Positions 43,247 to 52,707 of a DNA stretch of 64,000 bases are shown here, piece after piece. A program made the translations under genes and the position numbers. The stretch is from J051 sp040289295 (GTDB taxonomy: Bacteria > Armatimonadota > Fimbriimonadia > Fimbriimonadales > ATM1), in assembly GCA_040289295.1 (NCBI GenBank), contig PSLA01000010.1, forward strand, positions 14,499-78,498, written 5' to 3'. Numbering within the stretch: the first letter of the stretch is position 1; each line of letters opens with the position of its first letter. The notes under the pieces were generated by a model. That model was not told the origin of the DNA and made no database searches. It worked only from the letters and a program-made list of their open reading frames with translations.

Positions 43247-44383
43247 ATGCCCGAAAAGGAAGCGAGCCAGGAGATGTGCGTCAACCCCGCGGTCACCGTG
43301 GTTCTTCCTACGTACCGGGAGGTGGAGAACCTGCCCATCATCATTCCAAGAATCCACCGTGCCCTCAGCGAAGCCCGAATTTCGCATGAAGTTCTCGTGA
43401 TGGACGACGACTCTCCTGACGGCACCTACGACAAGGCATTGGAGTTAGGACGCGAGTACCCCGTACGCGCCGTGCGCCGAACCTTCAACCGCGGTCTTTC
43501 CCCTGCCGTGCTCGACGGCTTCCGCGAAGCGCGGGGGCGGATTGCCGTGGTGATGGACGCCGACCTAAGCCACCCCCCCGAGTCGCTGCCACAGCTGCTC
43601 GCCCCGGTGCTGCAGGGTAGGGCGGACGTTGTGGTGGGCAGCCGCAATGTGCCCGGCGGGTCGGCGGTTGGTTGGCCCTGGTTCCGGCGCTTCGTGTCTT
43701 GGGGCGCCTCGCTCCTCGCCCGCCCGCTCACGCGGATGACCGACCCGACGTCAGGGTTCATGGCGGTGCGACTCGACATACTGTCGGGCGTACCCTTGGA
43801 CCCGGTTGGTTGGAAGATCGTGCTCGAAACGGTAGTAAAAACAGGCGGGCGCCTCGAGGAGATTCCGATCCAGTTTCGAGATCGACGGATAGGGGAGAGC
43901 AAACTCACAACGAAGCAGCAGATTGAGTACCTGCGGCACTTACTTCGACTATACCGGTTTCGCTTTCCGTTTTGGACGCAGCTCGTGCTGTTTACCTTGG
44001 TTGGCGGGTTGGGCGTGTTTGTTGATATGGGCGTGCTCTTCGCGGGTGTTGAGTGGTTTGGTTTGCATCCACACGTTGCGCTCACGTTCGCATTTCTCGC
44101 CGCCGCTACGTTCAACTACGCCCTCAACTGGCGTTTCACGTTCCTGCGACCAACGGGTCAGCATCGTCGCTCGTATCCCATTTTCGTGATAGTGTGCCTG
44201 GTTGGTCTAGCCTTGCGCCAACTGGTGTTTCTTCTTCTGCTTCCCGTGTCGAGTCAGCGGTACTGGTACCTTGCAGTGAACCTCGTCGGCATCGCAGTGG
44301 GCGGGATTGGAAACTTCGTTTTGACACGGACGCTTGTCTTCCCTCAGGGCAAAGAGAAAACGGGCCGCAAGCGCCCAGCCTGA
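43247..44383 (+). CDS. Dolichol-phosphate mannosyltransferase-like GT2 fused to GtrA domain
   Basis: 378 residues from ATG 43247. An upstream GTG at 43202 is also in frame but would nearly touch the divergent gene's start. Residues 15-235 are a GT2 domain of DPM1 type: VVLPTYREVENLP, VMDDDSPDGTYDKA, NRGLSPAVLDGFREARG, MDADLSHPPE. The C-terminal 130 residues are four helices of a GtrA flippase-like domain (LVGGLGVFVDMGVLFAGVEW, TFNYALNWRFTF, GGIGNFVLTRTLVF). This fusion makes polyprenyl-phosphate hexose and may help flip it. It probably donates sugar to the divergent TMTC-like protein. Confidence 0.9.
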   Translation: MPEKEASQEMCVNPAVTVVLPTYREVENLPIIIPRIHRALSEARISHEVLVMDDDSPDGTYDKALELGREYPVRAVRRTFNRGLSPAVLDGFREARGRIAVVMDADLSHPPESLPQLLAPVLQGRADVVVGSRNVPGGSAVGWPWFRRFVSWGASLLARPLTRMTDPTSGFMAVRLDILSGVPLDPVGWKIVLETVVKTGGRLEEIPIQFRDRRIGESKLTTKQQIEYLRHLLRLYRFRFPFWTQLVLFTLVGGLGVFVDMGVLFAGVEWFGLHPHVALTFAFLAAATFNYALNWRFTFLRPTGQHRRSYPIFVIVCLVGLALRQLVFLLLLPVSSQRYWYLAVNLVGIAVGGIGNFVLTRTLVFPQGKEKTGRKRPA

Positions 44384-44627
44384 CACCTTCGCGGCTTGGA
44401 ACGCGAACCATCACTTCCGCGAACTCGTGCGGCGAAGCGGACAAACGAGCGCAATTCCATCGCAGGCGCCTTCTCCTGAACCAAGCGAATGCGTGCTACG
44501 CACCTTTCGTTGCTGCGAAGGCCGATTGTGCGCCTGAAAGCCGCACCCCCGGCCGCACAAATGCGAGCATAGGTTCCACCCCGCCTTCGCTTGGCGAACG
44601 AACGCACGCCAACACATTGTCCCTCTC

Positions 44628-46240
44628 ATGGCAGGGCGAACCGATGCCCGACGTGAGCAGGAAATCAACAACCACCTGAAGGCTTTCACTTGGCTGGTCG
44701 CCGCGACTGCTGCCCAGACAGTGGCGGCTCAATTCGATTCACACAACGTTTCTATGTACCGGAACTTGCCGCCGGCCACCTTAGGCGCAAGTTCGGGCAA
44801 CGACTGCTGGGGCTATGTTGCCCCCTCGGGACGCGAGTATGCGATCATGGGGCTAAACAACAAGGTGGCGTTTGTCGAGATTACAGACCCGGCAAACCCG
44901 GTTGTCATTGCCACGGTTCCCCACACCTCAAGCACCTGGGGAAGTATCAAAACGTACTCCCACTACGCCTATGTGGTGACTGAAGCTAGCGGGACGGGCA
45001 TCCAGGTTATAGACTTAGACCGCATTGACCAGGGCGTAGTAACGCTGGTGCGCACTATCACGTCCCCGGGCCGAAGCCACAACGTAGCCATTGACACGAT
45101 GAGCGGCTTTCTCTACACGTGTGGATCGAACCAGGGTACCGGCACAACGATGTGCTTCAGCCTCGCAGACCCTGCAAACCCTGTGCAGGTCGGCCCGCCG
45201 TCCATGACGACGAACTATATACACGACGCGCAGATCGTGACCTACACATCTGGACCGTACTCCGGCCGGCAGATTCTCTTTGGCTGTAGCGAAGGCCGCG
45301 GAGTTGACATCTACGACGTGACGAACAAGAATAGTCCGTTTCTAATCAAGCGAGTTGCATATCCGAACGTGTCGTACTGCCACCAAGCGTGGCTCGACGA
45401 AGAACGGAAGTATCTCTACGTTAACGACGAGCTCGATGAGCGCAATTACGGTTCACCACGCGTACGATTGTCATCAACGTCGAGAGCCTTGAGAACGCAC
45501 AATACGTGACGTCGTTCACGTCAGGTCTACCTGCGATTGACCACAACCTGTATGTGCGCGACGGATTCATCTTCGAAGCCAACTATCGAAGTGGGTTGCG
45601 AATCTTCAACGCGAACGTTGATCCCCTCAATCCTCCCCAGGTCGGATGGTTCGACACATATCCCGAGAACGACAATCGCGGATTCAACGGCGCTTGGAGC
45701 AACTATCCTTTCTTCCCGAGCGGCACCGTCATCGTAAGCGACATCGAGCGAGGATTGTTCATCCTCGACGTCAGTCAAGCGCTCGAGGTACTCCCCTCTG
45801 CTTTTACGGTGACCCGAGGCGCCCAAACCGGCGGTGGCCTACAAGACCTGTTCTTCAGCGACGACTCCTACCTCCTCGTCGAGGCGCGGAGACCGACTGA
45901 GATCGCCGCCGCGTCCGTCGAGTTGGTTGTCGAGGGCGCCTCACGCATTCAAACGCCTGCCGAACTCAGGTTCAACTTTGAAGGCGCAACGAGCGGCGAG
46001 CCGGCGATCCAGCGAATCGAACTGTTCAACTTCTTGAACTCGACCTGGGAGGTCGTTGACGAGCGGAAGGCACCAACGGAGGACACTATCGTCGTGGTAA
46101 CCATTACTACTAATCCCGAGCGATTCGTCCAGGCAGGAACCCGCCTCGTCAGAGCACGAATCGGCTACCACGACCGAGGCGTAACCTTCATCTCCTGGGA
46201 CGGGCGGTTCGACCGCTGCACGTGGACAGTTCGGGGATAA
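44628..46240 (+). CDS. Choice-of-anchor B family secreted protein, frameshifted
   Basis: The N-terminal part (from ATG 44628) has a signal-like segment (FTWLVAATAAQTVAAQ) and beta-propeller-like repeats: DCWGYVAPSGREYAIMGLNN, VAFVEITDPANPVVIATVP, GIQVIDLDRI, HQAWLDEERKYLYVNDELDE. That frame ends at 45509, but the sequence continues in a second frame with RTIVINVESLENAQYVTSF and IDHNLYVRDGFIFEANYRSG. The shift lies near 45450-45460 and is a single-base event, so a sequencing error or recent frameshift explains it. The C-terminal 120 residues are a different beta domain. Proteins of this family are extracellular and of unknown function. A terminator-like hairpin follows 20 bases after the stop. 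Confidence 0.8.
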
Positions 46241-46259
46241 CCCAAACCGCCACCTAACG

Positions 46260-46290
46260 AACGCCGCGCCGTGCTGCGACGCGGCGTTTT
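46260..46290 (+). terminator. Rho-independent-type terminator
   Basis: Stem AACGCCGCG / CGCGGCGTT with an 11-base loop, followed by TTTTG, starting 20 bases after the preceding stop codon and 31 bases before the next start. Confidence 0.7.
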
Positions 46291-46320
46291 GCGTATTTCG
46301 CCCGTCCTATAGGTAGGAAA

Positions 46321-47103
46321 ATGGCACAACCAACAAACACGTACACGCCAGCGGCGGGACCGCGCATACGATTTGAAGTGATCGGGGAGGCCTGGGGAGA
46401 GTTTATGCGGAACATTGGCACCTGGGTCGTTGCGCAGCTTGTTCTATTGACAATCGTTGCCGCAATCTGGTTTCTTGGCTTCTTCGTCGTCCTTACTCCG
46501 GCCATGTTGTCGGGAGACACCCGTGCGGGTTTCATCGCGTCCCTGTTCGCATACTTTGTGCTGCTGCTTCTCATCCTGCTCGTCTCGGGCGTCTTTACCG
46601 GGGGGCTGTTTCGCATGGCGATTCGACAGCTCCGAGGCGAGATGCCGGCTGTAGGCGACTTGTTTCAGTCATTCGATCTTGCGCCTCGATTCATCGCCGC
46701 GCAACTCATCATCGGCGTACTTACGTACGTTGGCTTCTTCCTGTGCATCATTCCGGGCCTGATATTCGCCGGACTTACGTTCCTCGCCTATCCCATCCTG
46801 GCGGATCAGAACGTCGGCTCCGTTGGTTCAATTCGAATGACTTGGCAAGCGCTCAATATGAGTTGGGAAGCGCTCAAGAAGGACTGGCTCATGGCGATTC
46901 TATTCTTCTTTGTCCTCGCGATCGTTGCAGAGATTGGTTCGATCGCATGCGGCATCGGGGTGGTGTTCACGCTACCAATGTTTTTCCTCGGCATCGCGAT
47001 CGTGTACCGCGACTTCTTCCCCGAGCGCTTCGCCGCTCAGTCAACTGCCCCAACCGGAGCGCCGACGCCGCCCGCGCAGCCACCCGCACAGCCGGGAATG
47101 TAA
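46321..47103 (+). CDS. Multi-pass membrane protein of unknown function
   Basis: 260 residues with about six hydrophobic helices (for example VAQLVLLTIVAAIWFLGFFV and LIIGVLTYVGFFLCIIPG). The arrangement with PAVGDLFQSFDLAPRFIA, GLTFLAYPILADQ and GSIRMTWQALNMSWEALKKDW recalls the DUF975/GPDP-membrane-domain-like proteins common in bacteria. The last 20 residues are Pro/Ala-rich and cytoplasmic. No function is assigned. It stands between a terminator and the aldehyde dehydrogenase gene. Confidence 0.75.
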   Translation: MAQPTNTYTPAAGPRIRFEVIGEAWGEFMRNIGTWVVAQLVLLTIVAAIWFLGFFVVLTPAMLSGDTRAGFIASLFAYFVLLLLILLVSGVFTGGLFRMAIRQLRGEMPAVGDLFQSFDLAPRFIAAQLIIGVLTYVGFFLCIIPGLIFAGLTFLAYPILADQNVGSVGSIRMTWQALNMSWEALKKDWLMAILFFFVLAIVAEIGSIACGIGVVFTLPMFFLGIAIVYRDFFPERFAAQSTAPTGAPTPPAQPPAQPGM

Positions 47104-47143
47104 CGTCGACAGCGTCTCCCGCGCGGCGGTATCCTTGACCCGC

Positions 47144-48514
47144 ATGCGGTCCATCAACCCAACGACCTGCGAAGTAATCCGCGAGTGGCAGCCGACCAGC
47201 GGTGAGCAGGTACTCGACGCACTGAAGGCTGCCGAGCGAGCGTTCGTTGGTTGGCGCGACGGCGGCTTCGGGCCGCGGGGTGAAGTGATGCGCTCCGCCG
47301 CAGCCATCCTGCGAAGGGACAAACCCTCGCTCGCGCGACTGATGGCAGACGAAATGGGCAAGCCGCTCCCCCAGGGCGAGGCAGAAGTCGAGAAGTGCGC
47401 TTTGACGTGCGAGTACTACGCCGACAACGCCGAGCGATTCCTCGCTGACGAGCCGGTTCCGTTCGATGATGGCTTGAAAGCCGCCGTGGTGTTTCGTCCG
47501 CTCGGCTGCGTGCTCGCGGTGATGCCGTGGAACTTTCCGCTCTGGCAAGTGTTTCGCTTCGCGTCGCCCGCCCTAATGGCGGGAAACACCGCCGTACTTA
47601 AGCACGCCTCGAACGTGTGCGGTTGCGCAACCGAGATTGAGAGGGTTTTCCGAGAGGCCGGCGCGCCCGACGGCGTTTTCCAAACGCTTCTCATTAACAG
47701 CGATCAAGTGGAGCAAGTTATCGCCAACCCGATTGTGCAGGCTGTTACACTCACCGGCAGCACGCCCGCGGGCAGCGCCGTCGCCTCCGCAGCCGGCGCG
47801 CACCTAAAGAAAACCGTGCTCGAACTGGGAGGAAGCGACCCATACGTCGTGCTCGCCGATTGCGACCTCGAGCGAACCGTGGATACGTGCGTCACGTCTA
47901 GGCTCATCAACTCTGGGCAGAGTTGCATCGCGGCGAAGCGGTTTATTGTCGATAAAGCTGTCTACTCTGAGTTCGTTGATGCAATGACCCAACTCATGTC
48001 CAAAAGAAGATTCGGCCCACCGACCGACACCAACGTCGATATTGGGCCGCTCGCGCGAGCAGACCTTCGAGATGAACTGCACTCCCAAGTGCTCCGCTCC
48101 GTGCACAAGGGCGCGCACATCACCACTGGGGGCCAAGTGCCGCAAGGAGTTGGCGCCTTTTATCCGCCCACGGTGCTATCAGGCGTAACGCCGGGGATGC
48201 CCGCATTCGACGAGGAGATCTTCGGGCCCGTTGCCGCTGTCATCGAGGCTGACGACCTTGAGGACGCCATCCGACTCGCGAACGCAAGCCCGTTTGGACT
48301 CGGGGCAGCCGTGTTCACATCTGACTTGGAAAAAGGAAAGCGTGTCGCCTCGCACTGCCTGGATGCCGGCTGTTGTTTCGTGAATGACTTCGTACGCTCG
48401 GACCCCAGGCTTCCCTTCGGCGGAATCAAGCGAAGTGGATACGGACGCGAACTTTCACCGTTCGGAATAAGGGAGTTTGTCAATATAAAAAGCCTTGTTT
48501 GGCCTGACGGGTAA
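47144..48514 (+). CDS. Aldehyde dehydrogenase, succinate-semialdehyde dehydrogenase-like
   Basis: 456 residues from ATG 47144 (MRSINPTTCEVIREW). Family marks are the PWNFPLWQVFRFASPALMAG segment, LTGSTPAGSAVASAAG, the general base region VLELGGSDPYVVL and the catalytic Cys in NSGQSCIAAKR; EEIFGPVAAV and PFGGIKRSGYGREL are also present. The short N-terminus and NTAVLKHASN match the NAD(P)-dependent succinate-semialdehyde dehydrogenase branch (Sad/GabD-like). No GABA transaminase gene is nearby, so the substrate is inferred only from the family. Confidence 0.88.
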   Translation: MRSINPTTCEVIREWQPTSGEQVLDALKAAERAFVGWRDGGFGPRGEVMRSAAAILRRDKPSLARLMADEMGKPLPQGEAEVEKCALTCEYYADNAERFLADEPVPFDDGLKAAVVFRPLGCVLAVMPWNFPLWQVFRFASPALMAGNTAVLKHASNVCGCATEIERVFREAGAPDGVFQTLLINSDQVEQVIANPIVQAVTLTGSTPAGSAVASAAGAHLKKTVLELGGSDPYVVLADCDLERTVDTCVTSRLINSGQSCIAAKRFIVDKAVYSEFVDAMTQLMSKRRFGPPTDTNVDIGPLARADLRDELHSQVLRSVHKGAHITTGGQVPQGVGAFYPPTVLSGVTPGMPAFDEEIFGPVAAVIEADDLEDAIRLANASPFGLGAAVFTSDLEKGKRVASHCLDAGCCFVNDFVRSDPRLPFGGIKRSGYGRELSPFGIREFVNIKSLVWPDG

Positions 48515-48524
48515 ACTCCGCTCG

Positions 48525-49128
48525 ATGACCACGATTCCGGCCCCCTCTCCCACGAGGAGAGGGCTGGGGTGAGTGAGCGATGCTCCCCGGAGCGCAAATC
48601 GTCCCCCTCGATGAGGGCGCCCGCGTGGCCGTTAACGACAGCAGCACCCTAAACCAAGCTTTTCGCGGAGCGGTAAAAGGGCTAGAACGGGCGAAAAAGG
48701 AGGGACTGACGAGGTTCATCGGCATAACCGGGCACACCCGGCCAGAAATTATCTTGCGCGCCATCGAAGAGTACCCGTTCGACTCGATACTCGTGCCAGT
48801 CAGCGCGGCGGACAACTGGATCGGCGACTTCGCGAGCGAAGTCATCCCGAAGGCAAGCGCGAAACGCATCGCCATCGTCGGCATGAAGGCGCTCAAAGGC
48901 GTCGAGCGAGCTGAGGGTGGGGTCAAGGACCCTGCACCCTGGTTGCGCTACGCGCTTAGTCTCCCCGTTGACACGCTCACCGTGGGCTTTCGAAGGTACA
49001 GAGACGTGCTGCACAACCTTCCAATCGTCCAAGCGTTCACACCGATGTCGCGGAAGGAGCGACGCGACCTCGAGGACCGCGCACGTAGGTTCGCCAACGA
49101 CGATACGTTCTGGTGGAAGAAACGCTGA
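48525..49128 (+). pseudogene. Aldo/keto reductase missing its N-terminal half, repeat at the break
   Basis: The intact frame 48580-49128 (182 residues) matches only the C-terminal half of an aldo/keto reductase: AVNDSSTLNQAF, GLERAKKEGLTRFIGITGH, YALSLPVDTLTVGFRRY. The usual N-terminal barrel half with the Asp/Tyr/Lys catalytic residues is absent, and the His that normally precedes AVND is also missing. At 48525 a start codon followed by MTTIP, the typical aldo/keto reductase opening, runs directly into a family A repeat (48541-48574), which brings a stop. The central part therefore seems lost at the repeat, either in the genome or by collapse of the assembly. Confidence 0.75.
48541..48574 (+). 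repeat. Family A palindromic repeat at a gene break
   Basis: CCCCCTCTCCCACGAGGAG, AGGGCTGGGGTGAGT. It lies exactly where the N-terminal part of the aldo/keto reductase is missing. Confidence 0.85.
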
Positions 49129-50038
49129 TTCGAGTCCATCTCGGCTGGCAGCCCGACGCGACGTTCTCGGAAGCGTTGCGGAAGGGGCTGCCAGAAGGTG
49201 TCTCCGTTACCGTAGGCGATCCACCACACCCGAACACTGAAATACTGGTATGGGGACGTCCCACCCTCGAGCAGCTGCAGAATCTGCCCTCCCTACGTGC
49301 AGTAATAGTGCCATTCACTGGCGTTCCACCAGAAACAATCGAGGCTGTTCGCGCTGTGTACGGCGTAACGCTTCACAACCTCCACCACAATGCGCCGGCG
49401 ACTGCGGAGATGGCGATGGCATTGCTTTTCGCCGCCGCCAAGCGCCTGATTNNNNNNNNNNNNNNNNNNNNNNNNNNNNNNNNNNNNNNNNNNNNNNNNN
49501 NNNNNNNNNNNNNNNNNNNNNNNNNNNNNNNNNNNNNNNNNNNNNNNNNNNNNNNNNNNNNNNNNNNNNNNNNNNNNNNNNNNNNNNNNNNNNNNNNNNN
49601 NNNNNNNNNNNNNNNNNNNNNNNNNNNNNNNNNNNNNNNNNNNNNNNNNNNNNNGCCCTGTTGATAGCCCTTCCCGCAACCGCCGAAACTGAGCAACTAA
49701 TCGGAGGAGAAGAGTTAAAGATACTCAAGCCTTCTTGTATCTTAGTAAACGTCGGGCGAGGGACGACCGTGGACGAGGAAGCGCTCTTCACCGCCCTCTC
49801 AGAGGGTCGTATACGAGGGGCTGGGCTGGACGTTTGGTACCGCTATCCGAGGCATGGCGCCAATAGGCCTAGTAGCTTTCCGTTCGAGCGGCTGGAAAAC
49901 GTCGTGCTCAGCCCTCATCGCGGCGCCGACGTTGACGAGAACGAAGCGCTTCGAGCGCGCGCCTTGAATGAACTCCTGCGAGCAGCGGCTGCAGGCGCCC
50001 CCATCCCGAACACCGTTGACCTATCCGCGGGATACTAA
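49113..50038 (+). CDS. D-isomer-specific 2-hydroxyacid dehydrogenase, with assembly gap
   Basis: Starts at GTG 49113 inside the preceding gene's last codons (16-base overlap). The N-terminal domain (ETLIRVHLGWQPDATFSEAL and LVWGRPTLEQLQNLPSLRAV-like) is followed by HHNAPATAEMAMALLFAAAKRL. A 203-base N run then hides the NAD-binding GxGxxG. After the gap the frame (shifted, because the gap length is arbitrary) gives ALLIALPATAETEQLIGGEE, NVGRGTTVDEEALFTAL and the catalytic His in LSPHRGADVDENE. NAD-dependent enzymes of this kind reduce 2-keto acids to D-2-hydroxy acids. The substrate is unknown. Confidence 0.82.
49452..49654. other. Assembly gap of 203 N in the dehydrogenase gene
   Basis: Undetermined bases covering the NAD-binding region of the dehydrogenase. 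Confidence 0.99.
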
Positions 50039-50043
50039 CTGGC

Positions 50044-50262
50044 TCAGACCACTATGTCGAGGACCGTGCGCTCGTTCCGAGCGACCTCGCGGAACAGCAG
50101 CTCCCCAAGGCGCGCTTCGAGGCTCGCTCGATTCATGGAGACCACTGCTTTGAGCACGTCGCCCTCCCGAGCGACTGCCGTAACCGCCTGCTGGAGCCTG
50201 TCGCTCGCCTGCCGAAGCAGCGCGAGAACAGGCTCGTACGGTGAAATCGAGGGAATGCGCAC
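50044..50262 (-). CDS. Small hypothetical helical protein
   Basis: 72 residues from 50262, with protein-like composition: helical, heptad-like (PVLALLRQASDRLQQAVTAV; MNRASLEARLGELLFREVAR). No family is recognised. It could be a small coiled-coil protein. It is convergent with the dehydrogenase (5 bases between stops) and downstream of another minus-strand hypothetical. The reading frame could still be spurious. Confidence 0.45.
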   Translation of the reverse strand: MRIPSISPYEPVLALLRQASDRLQQAVTAVAREGDVLKAVVSMNRASLEARLGELLFREVARNERTVLDIVV

Positions 50263-50316
50263 TGTGGGATGAACATTCCGCGTTCGTTGGAGCGCCGCCC
50301 TGGTCCTTTTGCCGTC

Positions 50317-50823
50317 CTAAGGCTCCTCAACCAGCGAACCGGCGTTCGCATCCCGAAAGAGTCCGGCATATCGCTCCGACGCGAACGAGAACTGGTAAGT
50401 CGAGCGACGGTACCAAGCGACGTGACAGGCGGCGAGCGGGTGCGCGCAAGTCTCCTTAAGCCGCACGGCACCACGCCTCTGGCCAACCGCACGCAGGTAC
50501 AGGGCAGCAGCGAAGGCGGGCGCGACTAACAAGTATTGAATCGGCGCGTTTGCGAACATGGGCACAGCAACACCCCACACGCCGACGTTCACTGCAATCA
50601 ACTTTGCCGTGTCAACGCCTTGCGCCGCGCGCACATGTGCGACGCAGTCGGAGCAGTAAGGATACTTTAGCGGCTCGACTGGTTCGGGCATGCCCATTCT
50701 GCGCGGCTGCTGAAACGGTTGGTATTCGCTGTCTGCGTACGCACCACAACAGACGCAGACGTTTGGAAAGTTCGGCCGGTCGGTACTGACAAACACGCTA
50801 TGGGGGAACGGCTTCGCCAACAC
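50317..50823 (-). CDS. Hypothetical protein with two CxxC pairs and two membrane helices
   Basis: 168 residues. An N-terminal zinc-ribbon-like region has VCVCCGAY and, about 35 residues later, PYCSDCVAHV. Two hydrophobic segments follow (VNVGVWGVAVPMFANAPIQY then LLVAPAFAAALYLRAV), and the C-terminal 50 residues are basic and contain Cys and His (TCAHPLAACHVAWYRR). The layout suggests a membrane-anchored zinc-ribbon protein. The family is not identified. It is divergent from the SLBB gene. Confidence 0.68.
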   Translation of the reverse strand: MLAKPFPHSVFVSTDRPNFPNVCVCCGAYADSEYQPFQQPRRMGMPEPVEPLKYPYCSDCVAHVRAAQGVDTAKLIAVNVGVWGVAVPMFANAPIQYLLVAPAFAAALYLRAVGQRRGAVRLKETCAHPLAACHVAWYRRSTYQFSFASERYAGLFRDANAGSLVEEP

Positions 50824-50887
50824 ACAAAGTCTACCCCCGACACGAGAGTGCCCTCGAGACCGTCGGTATGATAGGAGAGGAACAACG

Positions 50888-52009
50888 ATGAGAAAAACGA
50901 TTGTGCTGCTGACGCTAATGGTCGCGCTGCCTGCGACGCTGCACGCCCAACAGAAGATTCAGCCCGGAGACGTCATGTCGCTCACATGCATCGAGGAGCC
51001 CGCGTTGAACGGTGAGTACACCGTCAACCCCAATGGCTTCGTGCTTCTACAGTTCATCGGAGCCGTACAAGTCAAAGGTCTCACAGCAGAGGAGGCTGCA
51101 CGGAAGATCGCGGACACCCTCGTCCGCCAGCAGATTCTGCGCCGAGCTACCATCAAGGTGAGACTCAAGGGCGACGCTTTGCCACCAATGCAGCCGCCTC
51201 CGGTCGTCGTGTCCGGCGCGGTGTCCCAGCCTGGAGAAGTTCAATGGAGGGAAGGCATCCGCCTCGCTGAGGCGCTCAAAGCCGCGAAGCCCTCCGTCGT
51301 TGCGGACCTGACGCGAATAAGGATCACGCGAGGAGACGGCACCGTCGAATCGGTTGACTTCTCTCAATACGTTGAGGGCACTAATCAGGCGAACCCGCTG
51401 CTCCTTCCAGGCGACGCCGTGTTTGTGCCCGTGCAGATCACTGTTCTTGATGTAATGGTTCTTGGCGCAGTCGTCAAGCCGGGTGTTGTGCCTTTCAAAG
51501 AAGGCATGACGGTGCGCGACGCAATCGCCGCCGCCGGCGGCACCCGCGCCGATGCCGACGCACGGAACGCCTCCGTTCGCTTTGCCGCCGGAGGCGAAGC
51601 ACGCGTTGACCTGACCGGTGAACAGGCCAAGATGCAACTTGCACCGGGCGACCAGGTGGTCGTACCGCTAAGGCCCGCAAACCAGTTCATCTTTGTCCGA
51701 GGCGCGGTCGTCCGGCCAGGCACGATGCCCTGGGAGCCGGGTATGACGCTCTCCATCGCCCTGCGAGACGCTGCTCCCATCCGGGACGCACCGCTTGACC
51801 GGATCCGCCTCCGACGGGCAAACGAATCTGGAAAGATACAAGTTGTGACGGTTAACTTTAACAACATAGCGCGTGGCGCGGCGCCCGACGTCGAACTGAA
51901 GGAAGGAGACATCGTTGAAGTCCCCTACCCGGTCGAAAGCACTAAGACCGCTGACCTCACGACCATCATCGGCATTGGCTTGCTGCTTTGGCTGCTGTTC
52001 GGACGCTGA
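50888..52009 (+). CDS. Polysaccharide export-type protein with SLBB domains
   Basis: 373 residues with a signal peptide (VLLTLMVALPATLHA). A Poly_export domain (QPGDVMSLTCIEEPALNGEY, then TVNPNGFVLLQFIGAVQVKG) is followed by three SLBB repeats (VSGAVSQPGEVQWREGIRLA; VLGAVVKPGVVPFKEGMTVR; VRGAVVRPGTMPWEPGMTLS). A single C-terminal hydrophobic helix ends the protein, unlike classical Wza, so it may be held in the inner membrane. It probably takes part in surface polysaccharide export. A strong leader GGAGAGGAAC precedes the ATG. The stop overlaps the next start. Confidence 0.88.
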   Translation: MRKTIVLLTLMVALPATLHAQQKIQPGDVMSLTCIEEPALNGEYTVNPNGFVLLQFIGAVQVKGLTAEEAARKIADTLVRQQILRRATIKVRLKGDALPPMQPPPVVVSGAVSQPGEVQWREGIRLAEALKAAKPSVVADLTRIRITRGDGTVESVDFSQYVEGTNQANPLLLPGDAVFVPVQITVLDVMVLGAVVKPGVVPFKEGMTVRDAIAAAGGTRADADARNASVRFAAGGEARVDLTGEQAKMQLAPGDQVVVPLRPANQFIFVRGAVVRPGTMPWEPGMTLSIALRDAAPIRDAPLDRIRLRRANESGKIQVVTVNFNNIARGAAPDVELKEGDIVEVPYPVESTKTADLTTIIGIGLLLWLLFGR

Positions 52010-52707
52010 TGCGGTATCCGAAAGGAAAGCCGGAGCCGATCGGCTTGCTCAACCGCGTTAGGCTTAAGGAGTTAGGCGAGCCGCTGGTCCATTTGCGTCG
52101 CGCATGCCCGGGCATTCGCGTGCTTCGATCTACGGCAGTGCCATATCTGCGCGAGCGGGTTGCGGGGATGCTTCAGCGCGCGCGCCAGAGCCTCGCTCCT
52201 GACTACGACATAGGCGTGCGTGAGGCTTGGCGATCACTGGAGCGGCAGCGCCTCATCTACGACACGTACTTTGAGCGGCTGCGCCGAGAGCGCCCAGAAT
52301 TGCCCTACGCAGCGTTACGCCGATTGGCTAACCGTTACTTCGCTCCTTATGATCAGAAGGCGCCACCGGGCCATTCAACGGGAGGAGCAGTGGACGTTTG
52401 GCTGCTCGATGCTCGTGGCAAGCCGATTGACCTGCACGGTCCAGGCGAACGCTTTGCTTCGTCGGCAACGTTCCAGCCCGACTTGCCAAAGGAGATCCTC
52501 GACCTCCGCCTACTGCTTTATCGCGCACTGACGAAGGAGGGCTTCACCAACTGCAAAGACGAGTGGTGGCACTATAGTTTCGGCGACGCCGCCTGGGCGG
52601 TGCGCAGTGGGCGCAAGACCTGCATCTACGGTTACATCGAGCCGCCACGCTCGGCGTATCGGGCCAAGGACCTGCGCTTCCGAAAGGAGTTCCTCACTAA
52701 GCAGTGA
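52009..52707 (+). CDS. D-Ala-D-Ala dipeptidase-type peptidase (M15D, VanX/DdpX-like)
   Basis: 232 residues from ATG 52009, coupled to the SLBB stop as TGATG. Zinc site residues are present in GHSTGGAVDVWLLD (His122, Asp129) and the catalytic Glu-Trp-Trp-His in EWWHYSFGDA (Glu185, His188), as in VanX. VanX-type enzymes cleave D-Ala-D-Ala; in non-resistant bacteria they recycle cell-wall peptides. No signal peptide is seen, so it acts in the cytoplasm. No vanH/vanA genes are adjacent. Confidence 0.86.
   Translation: MRYPKGKPEPIGLLNRVRLKELGEPLVHLRRACPGIRVLRSTAVPYLRERVAGMLQRARQSLAPDYDIGVREAWRSLERQRLIYDTYFERLRRERPELPYAALRRLANRYFAPYDQKAPPGHSTGGAVDVWLLDARGKPIDLHGPGERFASSATFQPDLPKEILDLRLLLYRALTKEGFTNCKDEWWHYSFGDAAWAVRSGRKTCIYGYIEPPRSAYRAKDLRFRKEFLTKQ

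Noticed and set aside
52009..52707. Vancomycin resistance cluster
   Set aside because: Only a VanX-like dipeptidase is found; vanH, vanA and the regulatory genes are missing, so cell-wall peptide recycling is more likely.
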